From: Toxonevra muliebris
Lineage: Eukaryota > Arthropoda > Insecta > Diptera > Pallopteridae
NCBI GenBank assembly: GCA_963691655.1
Contig: OY829326.1
Location: forward strand, 73,711,235-73,775,234
Reading direction: 5' to 3'
DNA: 64,000 nt
Within the stretch, counting starts at the first letter, position 1; each line of letters opens with the position of its first letter. A model generated the notes under the pieces. The model had not been told where the DNA came from and made no database searches. It was given only the letters and a program-made list of their open reading frames with translations. A program made the position numbers and the translations under genes. This document shows, one piece after another, positions 1 through 11,691 of this stretch.

Positions 1-261
1 AGTATTGAGCTACAGAAATCGAGCGTTTTTTTATTTATATTTTTATTTTATTGCGGACCTGCACCCACGTCCCCACTGAGATAGCTGACAACCCAAAGGT
101 TATTATCCATCTTTCGTTTATTTGAAGTGTTATAATAATTTTAAAGTATAGTCGCGGTAATTTGATTTGTTTCCAATAAAATTTAAAAAGGCGAAAGTAA
201 CAGTGACAGGATCTTTAATTGGTTAACCGATTCAAAAGATATCCATGAAATTAGCCAGATT

Positions 262-281
262 CCCCCCCCCCCCCCCCCCCC
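262..281. repeat. Poly-C run (20 C)
   Basis: Twenty consecutive C in otherwise AT-rich DNA. Such runs are prone to length error in sequencing, so the exact count is unreliable. Confidence 0.9.
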
Positions 282-307
282 ATAATATGGACTTAAAGTC
301 GACAAAC

Positions 308-447
308 GGGGTCTTCAGGGACTATTAAGAGCTTTGTTTATGTTAACAAATATGAATTTAAAAATTGTATGTACAAGAATTCTTGATCTCTTTGTGGTTA
401 ACAACTTTGTTTCCTTCATCAAGTTTCTTAATAGCCCTTGAAGACCC
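308..447. repeat. Hairpin-forming inverted repeat, about 140 bp
   Basis: The left arm GGGTCTTCAGGGACTATTAA is the near-complement of the right arm TTAATAGCCCTTGAAGACCC. Inner parts (gttaacaa near 340-350 and 400-410) also pair. It looks like a small palindromic MITE. No target duplication was identified. Confidence 0.6.
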
Positions 448-615
448 AATTTTTCCGACTTCAGGTCCATATTGTAGAAGAACTAGATGTGATTCAGAAA
501 AACTGAGTACGCAGTGTAATCAGTGTAGCATACCATTTAAACTTTAAATTACGGAGCCAAAGCATAAATATTTTCTGTGCCTGAGACTTCTGGTATATTT
601 TTAAATTGTTTAATA

Positions 616-1316
616 CCATGTTCCCATTGAGCCGAATTGCGTAGTTTCGGCAAATGGTTTCGAATAAAACTGCAATCGTTCACATTGGTTCAGCTGGTTT
701 CGATTATGGTTTTGTTTGACAGTTCATTGCTTATTTCTTGTATTAAAATGCCGGCGACTAATATAATTATTCCTAATATTGAATAAATTTGAATACGAAG
801 AGAATCAAAATGATAAACGAAATATTTAACAACGAAACAAAAGTGTCTAGGAGAAAGCGTCAATTGTTATTTATTTTACTATTTTACATCAACCACAGTC
901 ACTATGCAGCCTTGCTGCCGCAGCTCCACCGACATTTGTTCACATGTATGGCCGTTTTTTGGCCGCACGCAGCTCCTCCACTTTTTCCCCCTATAGTTGG
1001 GCTTTGAGATCATTTTCTACACAATTACTATACAAATTACAGTTTTAATATTTTAGTTTTTCCACATTAATCAAGTTTTAAGCAAAGCGAAATATAAATG
1101 TTAGAGCAAATTCATTTCAATATTCATTTCAGTGAACACGTTCAGGGTTGCATTCGATTTTTGCGTGGTTTCGAATGCGGTTTCGTTGAAACCACCTCAT
1201 TTCCGTGGTTTCGCTTCCCATATTTTTATATGCCGAAATTGAGCATTTCAACGCAGTATCAGCCGAAACCACGGAAATGGTCGAATCCACGCAATTTCGG
1301 CTCAGTGGGAACATAG
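616..1316. mobile_element. TA-flanked MITE with inverted ends (Tc1/mariner type)
   Basis: The left end CCATGTTCCCATTGAGCCGA mirrors the right end, whose complement begins CTATGTTCCCACTGAGCCGA. A TA dinucleotide lies on each side (614-615 and 1317-1318). The interior has subterminal copies of a 'ttgcgtggtttcg / ccacggaaat' motif in both orientations. Small open frames inside (for example 789-1007 and 1098-1316) resemble no protein I know and are probably chance. Tc1/mariner-type mobilisation is inferred from the TA flanks only. Confidence 0.65.
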
Positions 1317-3405
1317 TATAATGGATTTGCTGAATTTATCGGTAAAAAACTTTATCTCAACAAATAAGAAGATTTTATCTAGACAAATTTCTGAAAATCG
1401 GAAATCTGGATATGGGACTAAGAATCTGAACAATTAAGACCGTTTGGGTACCCTACCGACAACACCTGTTTAACAGAAGGTAATTTGTACCAAGAATCCA
1501 ACTAAATATATTTATGAACGAGATCGTGGATTTACGTACATTATTATTTTCCTTTCTTTTAATTATAAAAATGAAAAGCATAAAATGTAAAAGACCACAA
1601 TAATGCAGAATTAGATATATTTTTGAACAATTTTATTTAACAAGCAAAAACGATATTGCTGATACAATGTTTGAAAATTCACTGAATAATATTAAGATAT
1701 TATATCCAAAGTATATAAAAAAAAAGTTTCCTGCGATTACAAAAATATAGATTCTGCATAAGTATTTAATTGTACAGTGCTATTTCAACAGAATTTACTA
1801 ATGCTAATGTAGATAATGTTTGGCAGCTAAACAGTAAATAGTTAAACAGTATTATGGATTAAATTTCAATACTAGTCGGTAAGGCCCCAGTAACTGCGGC
1901 AATTTTTTTGCGGAAGAAATCTCTTAATGGAAAACAAATAACAAAAGACAACCAAACTACACCAACAAGTTTTGTTATTTGTGTATGCAGATAACTCGTT
2001 AGATAATTCTGAGAGATACCATTACTTATGTCTTCTCTCTTTCTCTTATTTATTATTTACTCGCGCTTAAGCAATGATTTTTTCAACGATGAATGCAATG
2101 CTTTGTTCAATGAGCGATTTTTAAAAAACTTCCGACGCTAATATTTTGTGATCTTCAGAGAATAAAATTGTAGTTGCACTAATAAATGTATAGATTTTTG
2201 TTTGTATTTCAAATTTTACATGAAAAACAAAAATTTTATTATTTTTTTCACTTTTAAAAGAGAGATAATTGCATTTTCTTAGCAATAAAATGATAAATAA
2301 TAGAAATAGAAATAATAGACTTAGTTAAGCCCCATTTTGGAAAGGTAAGACTGCATAGAATATGCTGGTTTTATAGTAACTTATCTATTTTAGATTTTTA
2401 GAGTGATTTAAAATCATTTTTTCTGAAAAAACAAAAACACTTTTATTAACTTTAGGGCTCGTGAGGGACCTCTAAATTTCTGCGATCGGCATGAAACTTT
2501 ATGTTTCTTAGTTTTTTATTCAACCAAATATTTTTTTACCGTGAGACCCAAAAAAAAGACTTTGCAAAAAATGGCCACTCTAATAGACACGATAACTCAA
2601 GTAAAAGTTGGGCAAACTTTTTTATGATCAGGCCGAAATTCATTTGTAAAATAGGGCAAATCGGTCAAGTAGGCTTGGTACCTCCCATACAAATGAATAT
2701 TTCAGAAACATATATCAAAAGAATTTGTAAATAAGTTTAACCAATATTCGGTACTTACAATTGAAATAGTATTTACCCACGCCTATTTCCTATACAAGTG
2801 AAATCTTCAAAGGACAATACCATAATAACAAAAATAGATTTTGGTAGTCAAGGAAAAATATACAGTATTTATTTAATTCTAGTAAATCCTAGCGTTACAA
2901 GATTTATTATCCTAACATAAAAACGATAGTCATAAAAATAGTACATAATTAACAAATTTTAAAAATTAAAGTTAACAAAACACAAAAAAGTTCCTTTTTA
3001 ACATTCATATGTCAACTTAAAAAACAATAATAGCACAAATTTAAACAATAGTAGTTTTAATAGAAAAATGTCTGAAAAGCTCAAAAGCACGGCACCTTCC
3101 ATAGTAATTAAGTTATCACAAAGTGATATCAAAGGAAATAATGCGTCGTAGGTATGGAAACATCAACATGTTTATACATACCTGAGCAAACTTAAAAATG
3201 TTGAGAGGTTAAGTTTTGAAATAAGCAATAACAGAGCTGTGGAATTTGAAAAAATTTTCGGCCAAAAACTTTAGCAGTTGAACAATTTATCGCAAATTTC
3301 GCGCAATTTGGTTCGGTTGCCGTTATAAATATGCATATTTATAACACAGTTTCTTTGTAACTGAATTTTCTTTGAAATTATTCAGTAGTAAAATACACTA
3401 ACACT
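1317..3405. other. Intergenic, AT-rich; one dispersed repeat copy
   Basis: No gene recognised. At about 1981-2215 there is a copy of a repeat that recurs at 7258-7545. The rest is AT-rich with no open frame resembling a known family. Confidence 0.5.
1981..2215 (+). repeat. Dispersed direct repeat, copy 1
   Basis: This stretch, from 'tatgcagataactcgttag' to 'aataaatgtatagat', is repeated at 7258-7545 with about 90% identity by eye. Copy 2 carries an extra block of about 85 bp at 7413-7499. The family is not recognised. Confidence 0.75.
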
Positions 3406-4140
3406 TTACGTCGATGGATTTTGGTCGTGGAAAGTTACATCCTCGTGTTGTGCTTCCTTTACCTGCAGCTTTCTCCTAATATCCGATATTCGATCAACTG
3501 CTCGATAGACTTTTTTTGTTTTGGCACTAATTTCGACATGTACCCACGTTTTTAGTTCTGTTTTCTCTTTTTTTGGAGTCGGAGTCGATGTTTGTGGGCC
3601 GTCCGACAGGTTAGCACAGAACGTTGGTGGTGGTGATAAGTCTGGTGATACATATACACGTGCGTATTTTAAAAGTAGTTCTTTATTTTCCTTATCACAC
3701 AATTTCCGTTTATAGCCAAACTTTTCAGCTTGCTTACCTCTTGCACCGCAAACTTTTTCAACACTAAATCATAGATTCTTTGCTTCGGCAGCTACAATTT
3801 CCTTTATTTGTACGGCCCTCCTCTTATTTCCTTCCTATGTAGGCGATTTTGTTAAGTCTTCGTTTTAACATATTTCTATTGATCATTCCAAACCTAAAAG
3901 TATAAGGAAAATATACATATATTTATTTTCGGTTAAACACAATAAAAAAGAAATTACCTTTTTCCACTCAGCTATATGCTTCTCCGGTGACCCAAGAGCA
4001 TTCAACGCATCTACTTCTGCTTTTGCTTGCGTGCTGAAGCTTCTAGCAATTTCCGATCTTCCTTCCATAATTTCTACTAATAGCTCAAGCTGTCTCTTAT
4101 TTGTTACGTTTGCCTTACAAAATGTACAAATTGCATAAAA
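3406..4140 (-). pseudogene. Myb/SANT-like (Zeste-type) DNA-binding protein, broken
   Basis: Reading the minus strand from about 4140, a first exon encodes a segment with NKRQLELLVEIMEG and, further on, EWKK. This is the pattern of the Myb/SANT-like DNA-binding domain found in Zeste-like regulators and in the accessory protein of Harbinger transposons. A clean donor (AAG|GTAATT, exon end 3958) and acceptor (TTTTAG, next exon from 3893) join to give KKVW, as the family expects. After that the domain needs frame changes (an IAYIGRK-like piece, then stops). A long 3' open segment (3702-3406, 98 codons) continues in yet another frame. Gene-like structure with frame damage suggests a decayed transposon-borne or domesticated gene. 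The start codon is uncertain; ATG at 4068 is possible but would skip part of the domain. Confidence 0.55.
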
Positions 4141-4870
4141 AATAATTTAGTTTACAATAAAAAAACTTATATTTTCGCTTTGGTGCCAAATATTTTTGTT
4201 TTTGTTTTTTTTTTGCAAGAAAATGAAGGCGCAACAAATTTCTTTCGCTTTCTCTTTTCTTTGACATACGCTATACCTACTAGTGATAAAAAAGAAAGTG
4301 CAATTCTACCTTTTTCTGACTTTTTCAAACTACAACGTACAATTTGTCATTGACTACAAAAAATTTGAAACTAAATTACAAAAAAATATGTGTATATATT
4401 TTTGTAATAGGTGCCTACTTAAATTTAACTTGCCAATGCCATTTACTTAAAAAAATTTGTTTTTGGATTTTAGAAAGTTTTTTGCTTCTCCTTTAAAAAA
4501 TTAAAGAACCCCTCTAAATACTGATGACAATATACATTATAGCGGGGCTTACACAATTAATAACAAAAAAAACTTTTTGCGACCCAAGAAAATGGAAAGT
4601 AAAAAAGGACTCAACTTTTTACTCATCTACATGAACACAAGGGAAAAACAAAATTTTAAATGTTTATCATTATTTTTGATATTTAAAAAATTGTTGTCCA
4701 AAATTTGTTTCAAAGCTCCCAGGCTCTTTTTTTCAACGAGGAGTAAAAGTATTGAAAGCCAAAAGTCAATGCGGGACTTTCACCCGCTAAACATCTCCTC
4801 TTGTCGGACGGAAAGCTTCTCTCGGAACCACCGTTAGGTATTTCGTCAGGAGGCCGTCTAGAACATCACT
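4141..4870. other. Intergenic, no gene seen
   Basis: AT-rich sequence without a recognisable coding family. The open frame at 4577-4837 is lysine- and serine-rich and has no recognisable motif. Confidence 0.5.
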
Positions 4871-6485
4871 GCTCGATCGTCAGTACTTATTTTTTGGTCG
4901 GTCAAGTTTGTTACCGTCCACGTTCCAAATATCTATGGCGCTCAATTACATGAAGCGTTTTCATCACTTTCGCTGCAGATTGTGTATCGCACAAATGGGT
5001 CACCATGTTCATTATATTAGGGGCTTCGCCGAATGCTTCAGTGATTTCAGCTCTCTCGTTAGTGAGTATAAAAGGATATGTCGGCCGTCTTCAATTTCAT
5101 AGTGGCAATTAGGCTAGAACGGATCGTCCTCGTGTTTGAAGCGGTGAAGATATTGTTTGAAACATCCATGCCCACTTAGTAGCTACGTCATATAGAAGTT
5201 CTCCATATTTGCGGTTTACCTATCTATCGAGAAAACAACCATCTCCCCTTCTCTGATCTTTCCCACTTTTGCTGCCATTCATATATAATGCATCTTCGCT
5301 CATCAATTTTTGATGCGCCTGGACCCGTTTTGTACATGCGCGGAATTTCGCACGACAATATATATCTAATGGTAGCATACCCGCAATAACCAATATCGCG
5401 TCATCAGACACTGTACAAAAACCGCTGGCCACTCGTAGTGCACTTAAGCGATATGTCGCCCGGATGCCCAACATGTACGTGGCCTTATGCGTTGCGTTGA
5501 AGTTTTAACTGTTGCTAGCAACTTCCGTTTACTTGCACGTGGTCCACCTTTATTCGCCATGCTACGTGATAAAATTCCATTTACCTTTGCAGCTTTGTCA
5601 TTAACAGCAGTCAGATGATTTTTAAAGAACATTCGAGTATCGATACGTACTCCAAGGTATCTAATATGCGGAAATAATTTCATGGTCACCAATTTTGAAC
5701 GTGAAGACCTCACGCACTTTTCGAGTGCCCAAAAGGACCTCCTCTGTATTTTCGGCTGCTAGCTGCAGATCTGCGCTACTCAACTACCTCATGACTCCAG
5801 TTATTGCTTCATTGCACAGCTCCTGAATTTTATCTGTTGTTTTTGCAACTACTGCCAATGCAATGTCGTCCGCATATGCCACCAGCTTGGTGCCTGCAGA
5901 AAAGCTAATCCTCAGTACTCCGTCATACATGGAATTCCATAATGTAGATCCTAGCATAGAAACTTGTAGAACGTCTCGCGATACACTGTACTGCCTCACA
6001 CCGTCATCTATGTCGTACAGACGCTCTGTACAAAGTAATTTGCACTAAGTACGTAGGTGTATGCATATTTGTGAGTGCATCGATAATTCTTGGCCAGCTT
6101 GTTGTGTTGAAGGCGTTCTTGACGTCAAGGGTTACTACCTCTCAGTATTTCTTGTCACCCCACCTCCAACTTATTCCATTCGATTTTCCTCGCCGGAACC
6201 CGAACTGTGCATCAGATAGACCCTCATTGCTTTCAAGTGTTTCTTGTAGGCGGTTGTCGATTATCTGCTCAAGTATCCTGCCCAGGGAATCGAGCATGCA
6301 AAGCGGTCGGTACGCAGAAGGACAGTCGGGTTGCTTGCCTGGTCAGAATAACAGGACAAGCCTTTCCATACTGCAGGAAAGGCGCCCATTTAGAGGTTCG
6401 TTGTATACAGTTTTGCGAAGGTTGTTGGTTCCGCTCGGCTCACAGGCTCTGTTATTGTGTTATTGTCTACGAAGAGCTTGACTAA
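4870..6485 (-). pseudogene. R1-clade-like non-LTR retrotransposon, RT to C-terminus, degenerate
   Basis: On the minus strand, in order, are: a finger/palm segment (6420-6190) with AYRPLCMLDSLGRILE and GLSDAQFGFRRGKS; the catalytic YADD box within VAYADDIALAV (about 5890-5860); a thumb segment with YLGVRID (5690-5600); and the stretch ATYRLSALRVASG...VIAGMLPLDI (5470-5350), typical of R1 and its relatives. A C-terminal zinc-type segment with GCFKQYLHRFKHEDDPF (about 5150) ends the reading near 4870. Several frameshifts and stops split these pieces, so the copy is dead. No 28S rDNA sequence surrounds it, unlike canonical R1 insertions. The clade call rests on motif memory; LOA is the alternative. 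Confidence 0.8.
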
Positions 6486-6540
6486 GGCAATGTCGGTACA
6501 CAGCTCATGATTTCATCTTATTCAATTCACGTTGTCTACG

Positions 6541-6710
6541 CATATTGGGCAATAGATCTTCCGGCGCATCTTCCTCTCGACCGCACCTATCAGTTTCTCA
6601 TCATTGGTGCTCAATGTCCACGTCTCAGCGCCATACATTAGCACAGGAAGGATGACGGACTTATAGAGGGCTCTGCTTCTCAATTGCCTACTGAGCTCTG
6701 TAGTAACACT
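6541..6710 (-). pseudogene. Fragment of a second LINE (RTE-like RT C-terminus)
   Basis: The minus strand reads LRSRALYKSVILPVLMYGAE, followed by TWTLSTNDEKLIGAVERKMR. This is the 'Y..li.P.l.YG.E.W' signature downstream of the RT domain in RTE-type and related endonuclease-RT elements. It directly abuts the R1-like copy and has the same orientation, but belongs to a different element. Only about 55 codons remain. Confidence 0.7.
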
Positions 6711-6719
6711 TGTTAAAAA

Positions 6720-7257
6720 AAGTTAATATCCAATCCACTTCATCTCAAGGTTGACATAATAGTTGCTGTTGATGCTTGTGTATGCCAGCAGCATGATACT
6801 CTTGTAGAAAATGGTGTCAAAAATGTTGACACCACACCAAATTTCAACGAGATGGGGGCATCAAAGTTCTCAAAAGAAAAGGCATGGACTTTCTTTTGGC
6901 TCAAATAAAAAATGGCAGAAACCTTGTTTTGAGAAAAACGGGTTCAAAGTTTTGACTATCGGTTTTTAACATTTAAAATATTCTTCATCTTCTTTATGAT
7001 GGCTGACCATAGTTTGTAAGTTTACGGATTAGTCAGCAGGACCCACTTAAGAAAAGATGAAGATTTTAAGACCTAAAATATGAAATATTGCAAAAGCGAT
7101 TTCCATTACATAAAATTTGACAAAAAATACTCTACTGACTTTAATAACTAAAATGAACGGTTTCAAGTTCCCCGCAAAAAACAGCTCATTCCCCGATTCC
7201 CCGTACTATGTAAAATTACCCGCAAATCGGGAAATTCCCCGCAAGTTGGCATCGCTG
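6720..7257. mobile_element. hAT-like element, right end
   Basis: The end AAGTTGGCATCGCTG at 7257 is the complement of CAGCGATGCCAACTT, a hAT-type terminus. Just inside are several 'ttccccg' motifs, also found inside the left end at 11692. The sequence at about 6905-7045 recurs at 12315-12440. No matching left terminus was found, so the left border given is only the end of the adjoining LINE piece. Confidence 0.5.
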
Positions 7258-7545
7258 ATGCAGATAATTCGTTAGATAATTCTGAGAGATGCCATTACTC
7301 ATGTCTTCTCTCTCTCATTTATTTATTCCCGCTTAAGCAATGATTTTTTTAACGATGAATGCAATGCTTTGTTCAATGAGCGAATTTTAAAAAACTTCCG
7401 ACGCTAATTTTTTGATTGGCTTAACCGATTTTAAATTTTTGGCTAACCTACTCGTCAAGCTCTTTAAATGGATATATAATATGATATCGTAGCACTTCTG
7501 AATCTTCCGGAATAAAATTCTAGTTACACTAATAAATGTATAGAT
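7258..7545 (+). repeat. Dispersed direct repeat, copy 2
   Basis: Homologous to 1981-2215. It begins exactly where the hAT terminus at 7257 ends, while copy 1 continues leftward without a break. This marks 7257/7258 as a real insertion border. A block of about 85 bp (7413-7499) is absent from copy 1. Confidence 0.7.
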
Positions 7546-7570
7546 AGAGACGGGCAAATCAGACGGCTGT

Positions 7571-9124
7571 ACAGTGTTTCGAGTAGAACAAGCTAGCTGG
7601 ACAAAACTCAATTCTGCGGAACAGGGAAAAAATAGTTTCCATTTATTGGAAATACTTCTACACTAAGAAGCCGGTTCTATGTGGTTAATTATTGAGTTAT
7701 AGTCCTTGAAAGTCACATTTTTTATTTAAGTTGATCATTGGTTTGCAACAAGCTAAAATTTTATTATTTTGAATAAACTCCAGAAATTTTTTTTTAATGG
7801 ACTTAAGAGTTAAGGTCAGTTTCTGATGTATTTAGTATAAAACCAGAATAAAAGCTCTTAGGTTTTTTTTTGTTTTTAGACCCAGAAAATATGTCTTAAA
7901 TAAAGTCTGGTTTTTTGATTTTTTTAATTTTGGTAGAGTAGGAAACATCTGCCACCCGCTGACCCCTGACCCGTTTGCTTTTTAAACGTTAGATATAGAT
8001 TTAACCTTCACGGATAAACTTTTATTTTTTTGCACACGATTGCACATATATGTTTTTTTGTTTTTTCCAAATGAGTACTTTTTTAAAGATGTAGTCTGGT
8101 GTTTCGGCCCAATTTTTAAAGTTATTTCGGGAATTTTTTTTATAGCAAAATAAAATACAATCATTTAAAGTTTTTTACAGGTATGTTATTATTGACATCT
8201 TTAACTGTACAAACAATTTTTTTGGGGTTTGTTTTACGATATTTTTTTAGTGTTTGTTACGTCCAAAGTGGACACTTAAAAAAAAGGTATGGGGCTGGCT
8301 GGCCCGGGTGATTACGGTACTTGAAGTCATCTTTAACAAACAAATTAAATAGATTATTATTTTATGGGCTTGTCATTTTGGTCCGTAGTTTATTATAATT
8401 TTTATTAAAACATAATAAAATGAAACAATTTTTTTTTTAAAATCGTGTTGGGATAAAAAATAGGAAATAATGATTAAAAATAAACAATTCCACTACCTGC
8501 GAGAGCTATTGGCGTGTAGAGTAACTTATTAAAATTTCAGCCCAATCGGTTCTATACATAGTATTCTTTCAGACCCCTGGGCCGATCAAAAAAACGTAGT
8601 TTGGAGAAAAAACGCTTTTAAAGTTTTAACAACTTACAGTGCGCAATTATGAGGCGCTCTCGATTATGTGCTATAACTTTGTTAATATTTTGAATTTTGG
8701 TCTGAAAGTATAATTTCAATATATTGTACTTTCAAAATACATTAAAAAAATCAATCGATTTGTTGAAACTCGAACACCAGACTGCATCCTTAAATACTCT
8801 AAAACTCTTGCTTCTCTATTTGTTTCTTTGTTCTTAATGTTTACTTTTCTTAATGTATTTATTTACGAGAGGCTGTAAAAGAAATTTTCAAGAGAAAATC
8901 TTCTTCCCAAAATATGTTTTCTTAGCTCTCTAGCTTTAGTACTTTCGAAGTTAGAGTGTTTTAAAGTTTGTAATATAAATAAGAATATTAATTAACCCAA
9001 TGGCGTTCAAGGTTGCATTTGCCGCTCTTGCTCCCATAAAATTTATTTCTTATCTCGACCCAAAGAATAGAAAAAAGTAAAAAAATAATTTTGTCCAGCT
9101 AGCTTGTTTTACTCGAAACACTGT
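7571..9124. mobile_element. Non-autonomous DNA element with about 34-bp inverted ends
   Basis: The left end ACAGTGTTTCGAGTAGAACA (continuing AGCTAGCTGGACAAAA) is the near-perfect complement of the right end TTTTGTCCAGCTAGCTTG...ACTCGAAACACTGT. Flanks CGGCTGT (7564-7570) and GGGCTGT (9125-9131) differ by one base and may be the target duplication. The 1.55-kb interior is T-rich and holds no recognisable transposase; the open frame at 8164-7982 (-) resembles nothing known. The superfamily is undecided: CAGTG-type ends suggest hAT, but a 7-bp duplication would be unusual. Confidence 0.65.
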
Positions 9125-9531
9125 GGGCTGTTTCGGAATCGGCCACAATTCCTCATTAATATATCCGCACTCCATACATGTAGGGTGCTTAATAACGAAC
9201 TTTCCACCTATACCCTCTTGCATCTAACTGTCTCTTTCCACTTATATTTTTATACAAACTCAGATAACAATGCGTAAAAATAACAAAGTTATTCTATAAT
9301 TTGTGTATAATTTTATAATTAAAAACGAAAATATTCAACCTTGACCGTGAATTTTATTTTAGTAGCGGTAAAAATGTAATAAAAGCTTCTTTGTAATAAG
9401 TTTTATATACTTAAAGCTTGCTATTTCTCTCCCCGCCCACCCATCCTTACATATTAATATTTTATTTGTTTGTTTTTAATTCTAATACTCCTCTCCTTTG
9501 CCTGCTCTTCGCTTTCTTTAATATTTTACAG
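9125..9531. other. Intergenic or intronic, pyrimidine-rich before 9531
   Basis: No gene. The last 60 bases are C/T-rich and read like a polypyrimidine tract leading to the acceptor at 9530-9531. Confidence 0.4.
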
Positions 9532-9572
9532 GTATTTCACGCCAATGGCCTTCGTCATGGGTATCTATCATG
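9532..9572 (+). other. Candidate 41-nt microexon
   Basis: A strong splice acceptor (long C/T tract, then TTTTACAG ending at 9531) precedes 41 nt of balanced composition, followed by a donor ATG|GTAACA at 9573. One frame is open and reads YFTPMAFVMGIYH; another reads VFHANGLRHGYL. The stretch stands out from the AT-rich surroundings. If real, it is one exon of a gene whose other exons are outside or hidden. I do not recognise the peptide. Chance occurrence cannot be excluded. Confidence 0.3.
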
Positions 9573-11691
9573 GTAACATATATACATTTTTCACATGTAG
9601 TCGTAATATGCATTCTTAAATACGCAGTACGAGCGAGAATATTTGAAGTAGATTTTTGTAATTTTTCACGTTATTTTTTCAGTATATGCTAAGGTTCAAT
9701 TTGTGGCTATAAGTTTTGAGCTGGTTAAAATATTGGGAAGTATATTTTAACAGTTTATTGATTTAAATTGTCTAATTATGTGAAGCAGGAAACCCAGAAA
9801 TATGCCAAGTCTACCTAGAATACTATCTACTTAGTACAAGGACCCATGATAAGCGTTGCCATTTTAACTGTTTATAGTAGCTATTTTTTTCTCTCTGTCC
9901 GATTTTGACTGGTGATTTTATATCTGTTTTTTTTTTTATATTATTATTTATTTCTCATTTGACTATATTTTTTTTACACCCTACGAAAAGGATTTTTGAG
10001 TAAAAAGTAACATCTTACTTCTTTTGTTATATTTAGTGATATAACTTTTTCTTTGAATTTTTGTTTTCTTAAATATATTATTAAATACTATTAGAATTAA
10101 TTGCTATAAAAAAAAATATATATATATACAGATAGACCTCGTTTAACACGGGGATTATGTTTCTGGAAATTTCAGAATTTTTTTTAGTTGAAATTGTAGT
10201 TATACATAAAAATAAACAAAAACACAAACTATTGTTGCTATTTGTCGTGCCCCATTAACGTTCCTTTATGTGAACAGTTTTTGAATCACTGTAGCTTTCC
10301 GAGATCGACTGCGAACGATCTCTTACTTAGCTGAGGTTTTTTCAGTAGTGAAGTTATGGTCGATCGATCCCCTAAACTTGTTGATTTTTCTCTTTTTTCT
10401 CTTGTTTTTGCGTGAAAAACTGGTACACTCTCGAGTCTATAATATATACAACGGAGGGTAAAACGAATTTCTCAGCTTTCTTGGTGCTTCTAGAAGGGAT
10501 TTTTTCTGCAACCACTAAAAAATATATTTTCCATACAAAAAACCGAGCCTAGAAACCTTTGAACTTCAAAATTTTTTCACGAATACTTTAGGATGTCTAA
10601 GTGAAGCCAAGTGGACACTTTTCCGCAAAGTACCTTGTACTACTATAGTTCTTATTGAATAAATTGAAATTGAATTGAATTAATTTATTGCAATACAATG
10701 GAATAAAAATGGTATATAAACATTTTTTTAACTTATTACGTTTTCCCCCATATAATCCCATTTAGCAACTTTGGGTTGTTTCGGCGTCTATCAAACGTGC
10801 TGATCCGATGGATCGGCACCAAACTTCATATTTTTTTTTATTTTTGTACCTTAAGGAATAGGAAACAAGCCAGCGATTTTTTCGTTTTTTTTTCAAAACC
10901 AACGTTTCAAATTCGCAGGATTTTCAAAAAATTTATTTTATTTATTCCACATTCGTAATGAACATATATTTAAATATATTATCTGAAAATTTCATATTGA
11001 TCCGGCAAGATTTCTCAAAAACGGCTCAGCCGATCAGTCTCAAATTTTTACACAAGTTTTATAAATATATTTTTCAGTAATTGATCGAAGAATTTATTTT
11101 TCCGATAAATATTTATTATTTTATAAGCAGTTTAAGGCAAAAATTTTCATCAAATATCAACATTTTTTTTTTAAAGCCGCCAATAATACTTTGCATTTTG
11201 AATGATCCGATCCAGAGATATAGATTGAGTACGCTGAACTTGATGGCGTTTTTAGTTTTTTTCTATAAGGTCTTATTTTTTTATAATGGGTTAAAATAGA
11301 AACGTCCATACAAAAATTGCTTATAGATTTTTGAACAAAATAAAAATCTACAAACAATATTTTTTAAGTTTGATTTTTTTTTTTCGTATGACAGGTTGGT
11401 AGATATGAACGTAATTTACGCCGACAATTGTTATTTTCGCTTGACAACGTGAGAGTGGTATTAATTTTCCGTGCAAACGGATTCCATTTTCCATTATGTT
11501 CTGTGTGGTTTTTGTCTGATAAATTCGATTTTTTATTCGGATTTGATTCGTGTGCGTAATAGCATGAAATGTGTAAAAACTTGAGTCGGCACTAAACAGG
11601 TGATCCTGAGTTGTCTGATCTTATTTTGTTGTGTTTCAATTACATGATGCTTGTCTCTTGTCGGTTTTTTGATTAACTCAGTAGAAGAGAC
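9573..11691. other. Intergenic or intronic, no gene seen
   Basis: AT-rich, with poly-T and AT microsatellite stretches (around 10111-10130). Small open frames at 10776-10958 and 11081-11299 are phenylalanine/isoleucine-rich, as expected of random AT-rich DNA. Confidence 0.45.

Noticed and set aside
4870..6485. rDNA-resident R1 insertion
   Set aside because: No 28S rRNA sequence flanks it; only the protein clade is R1-like.
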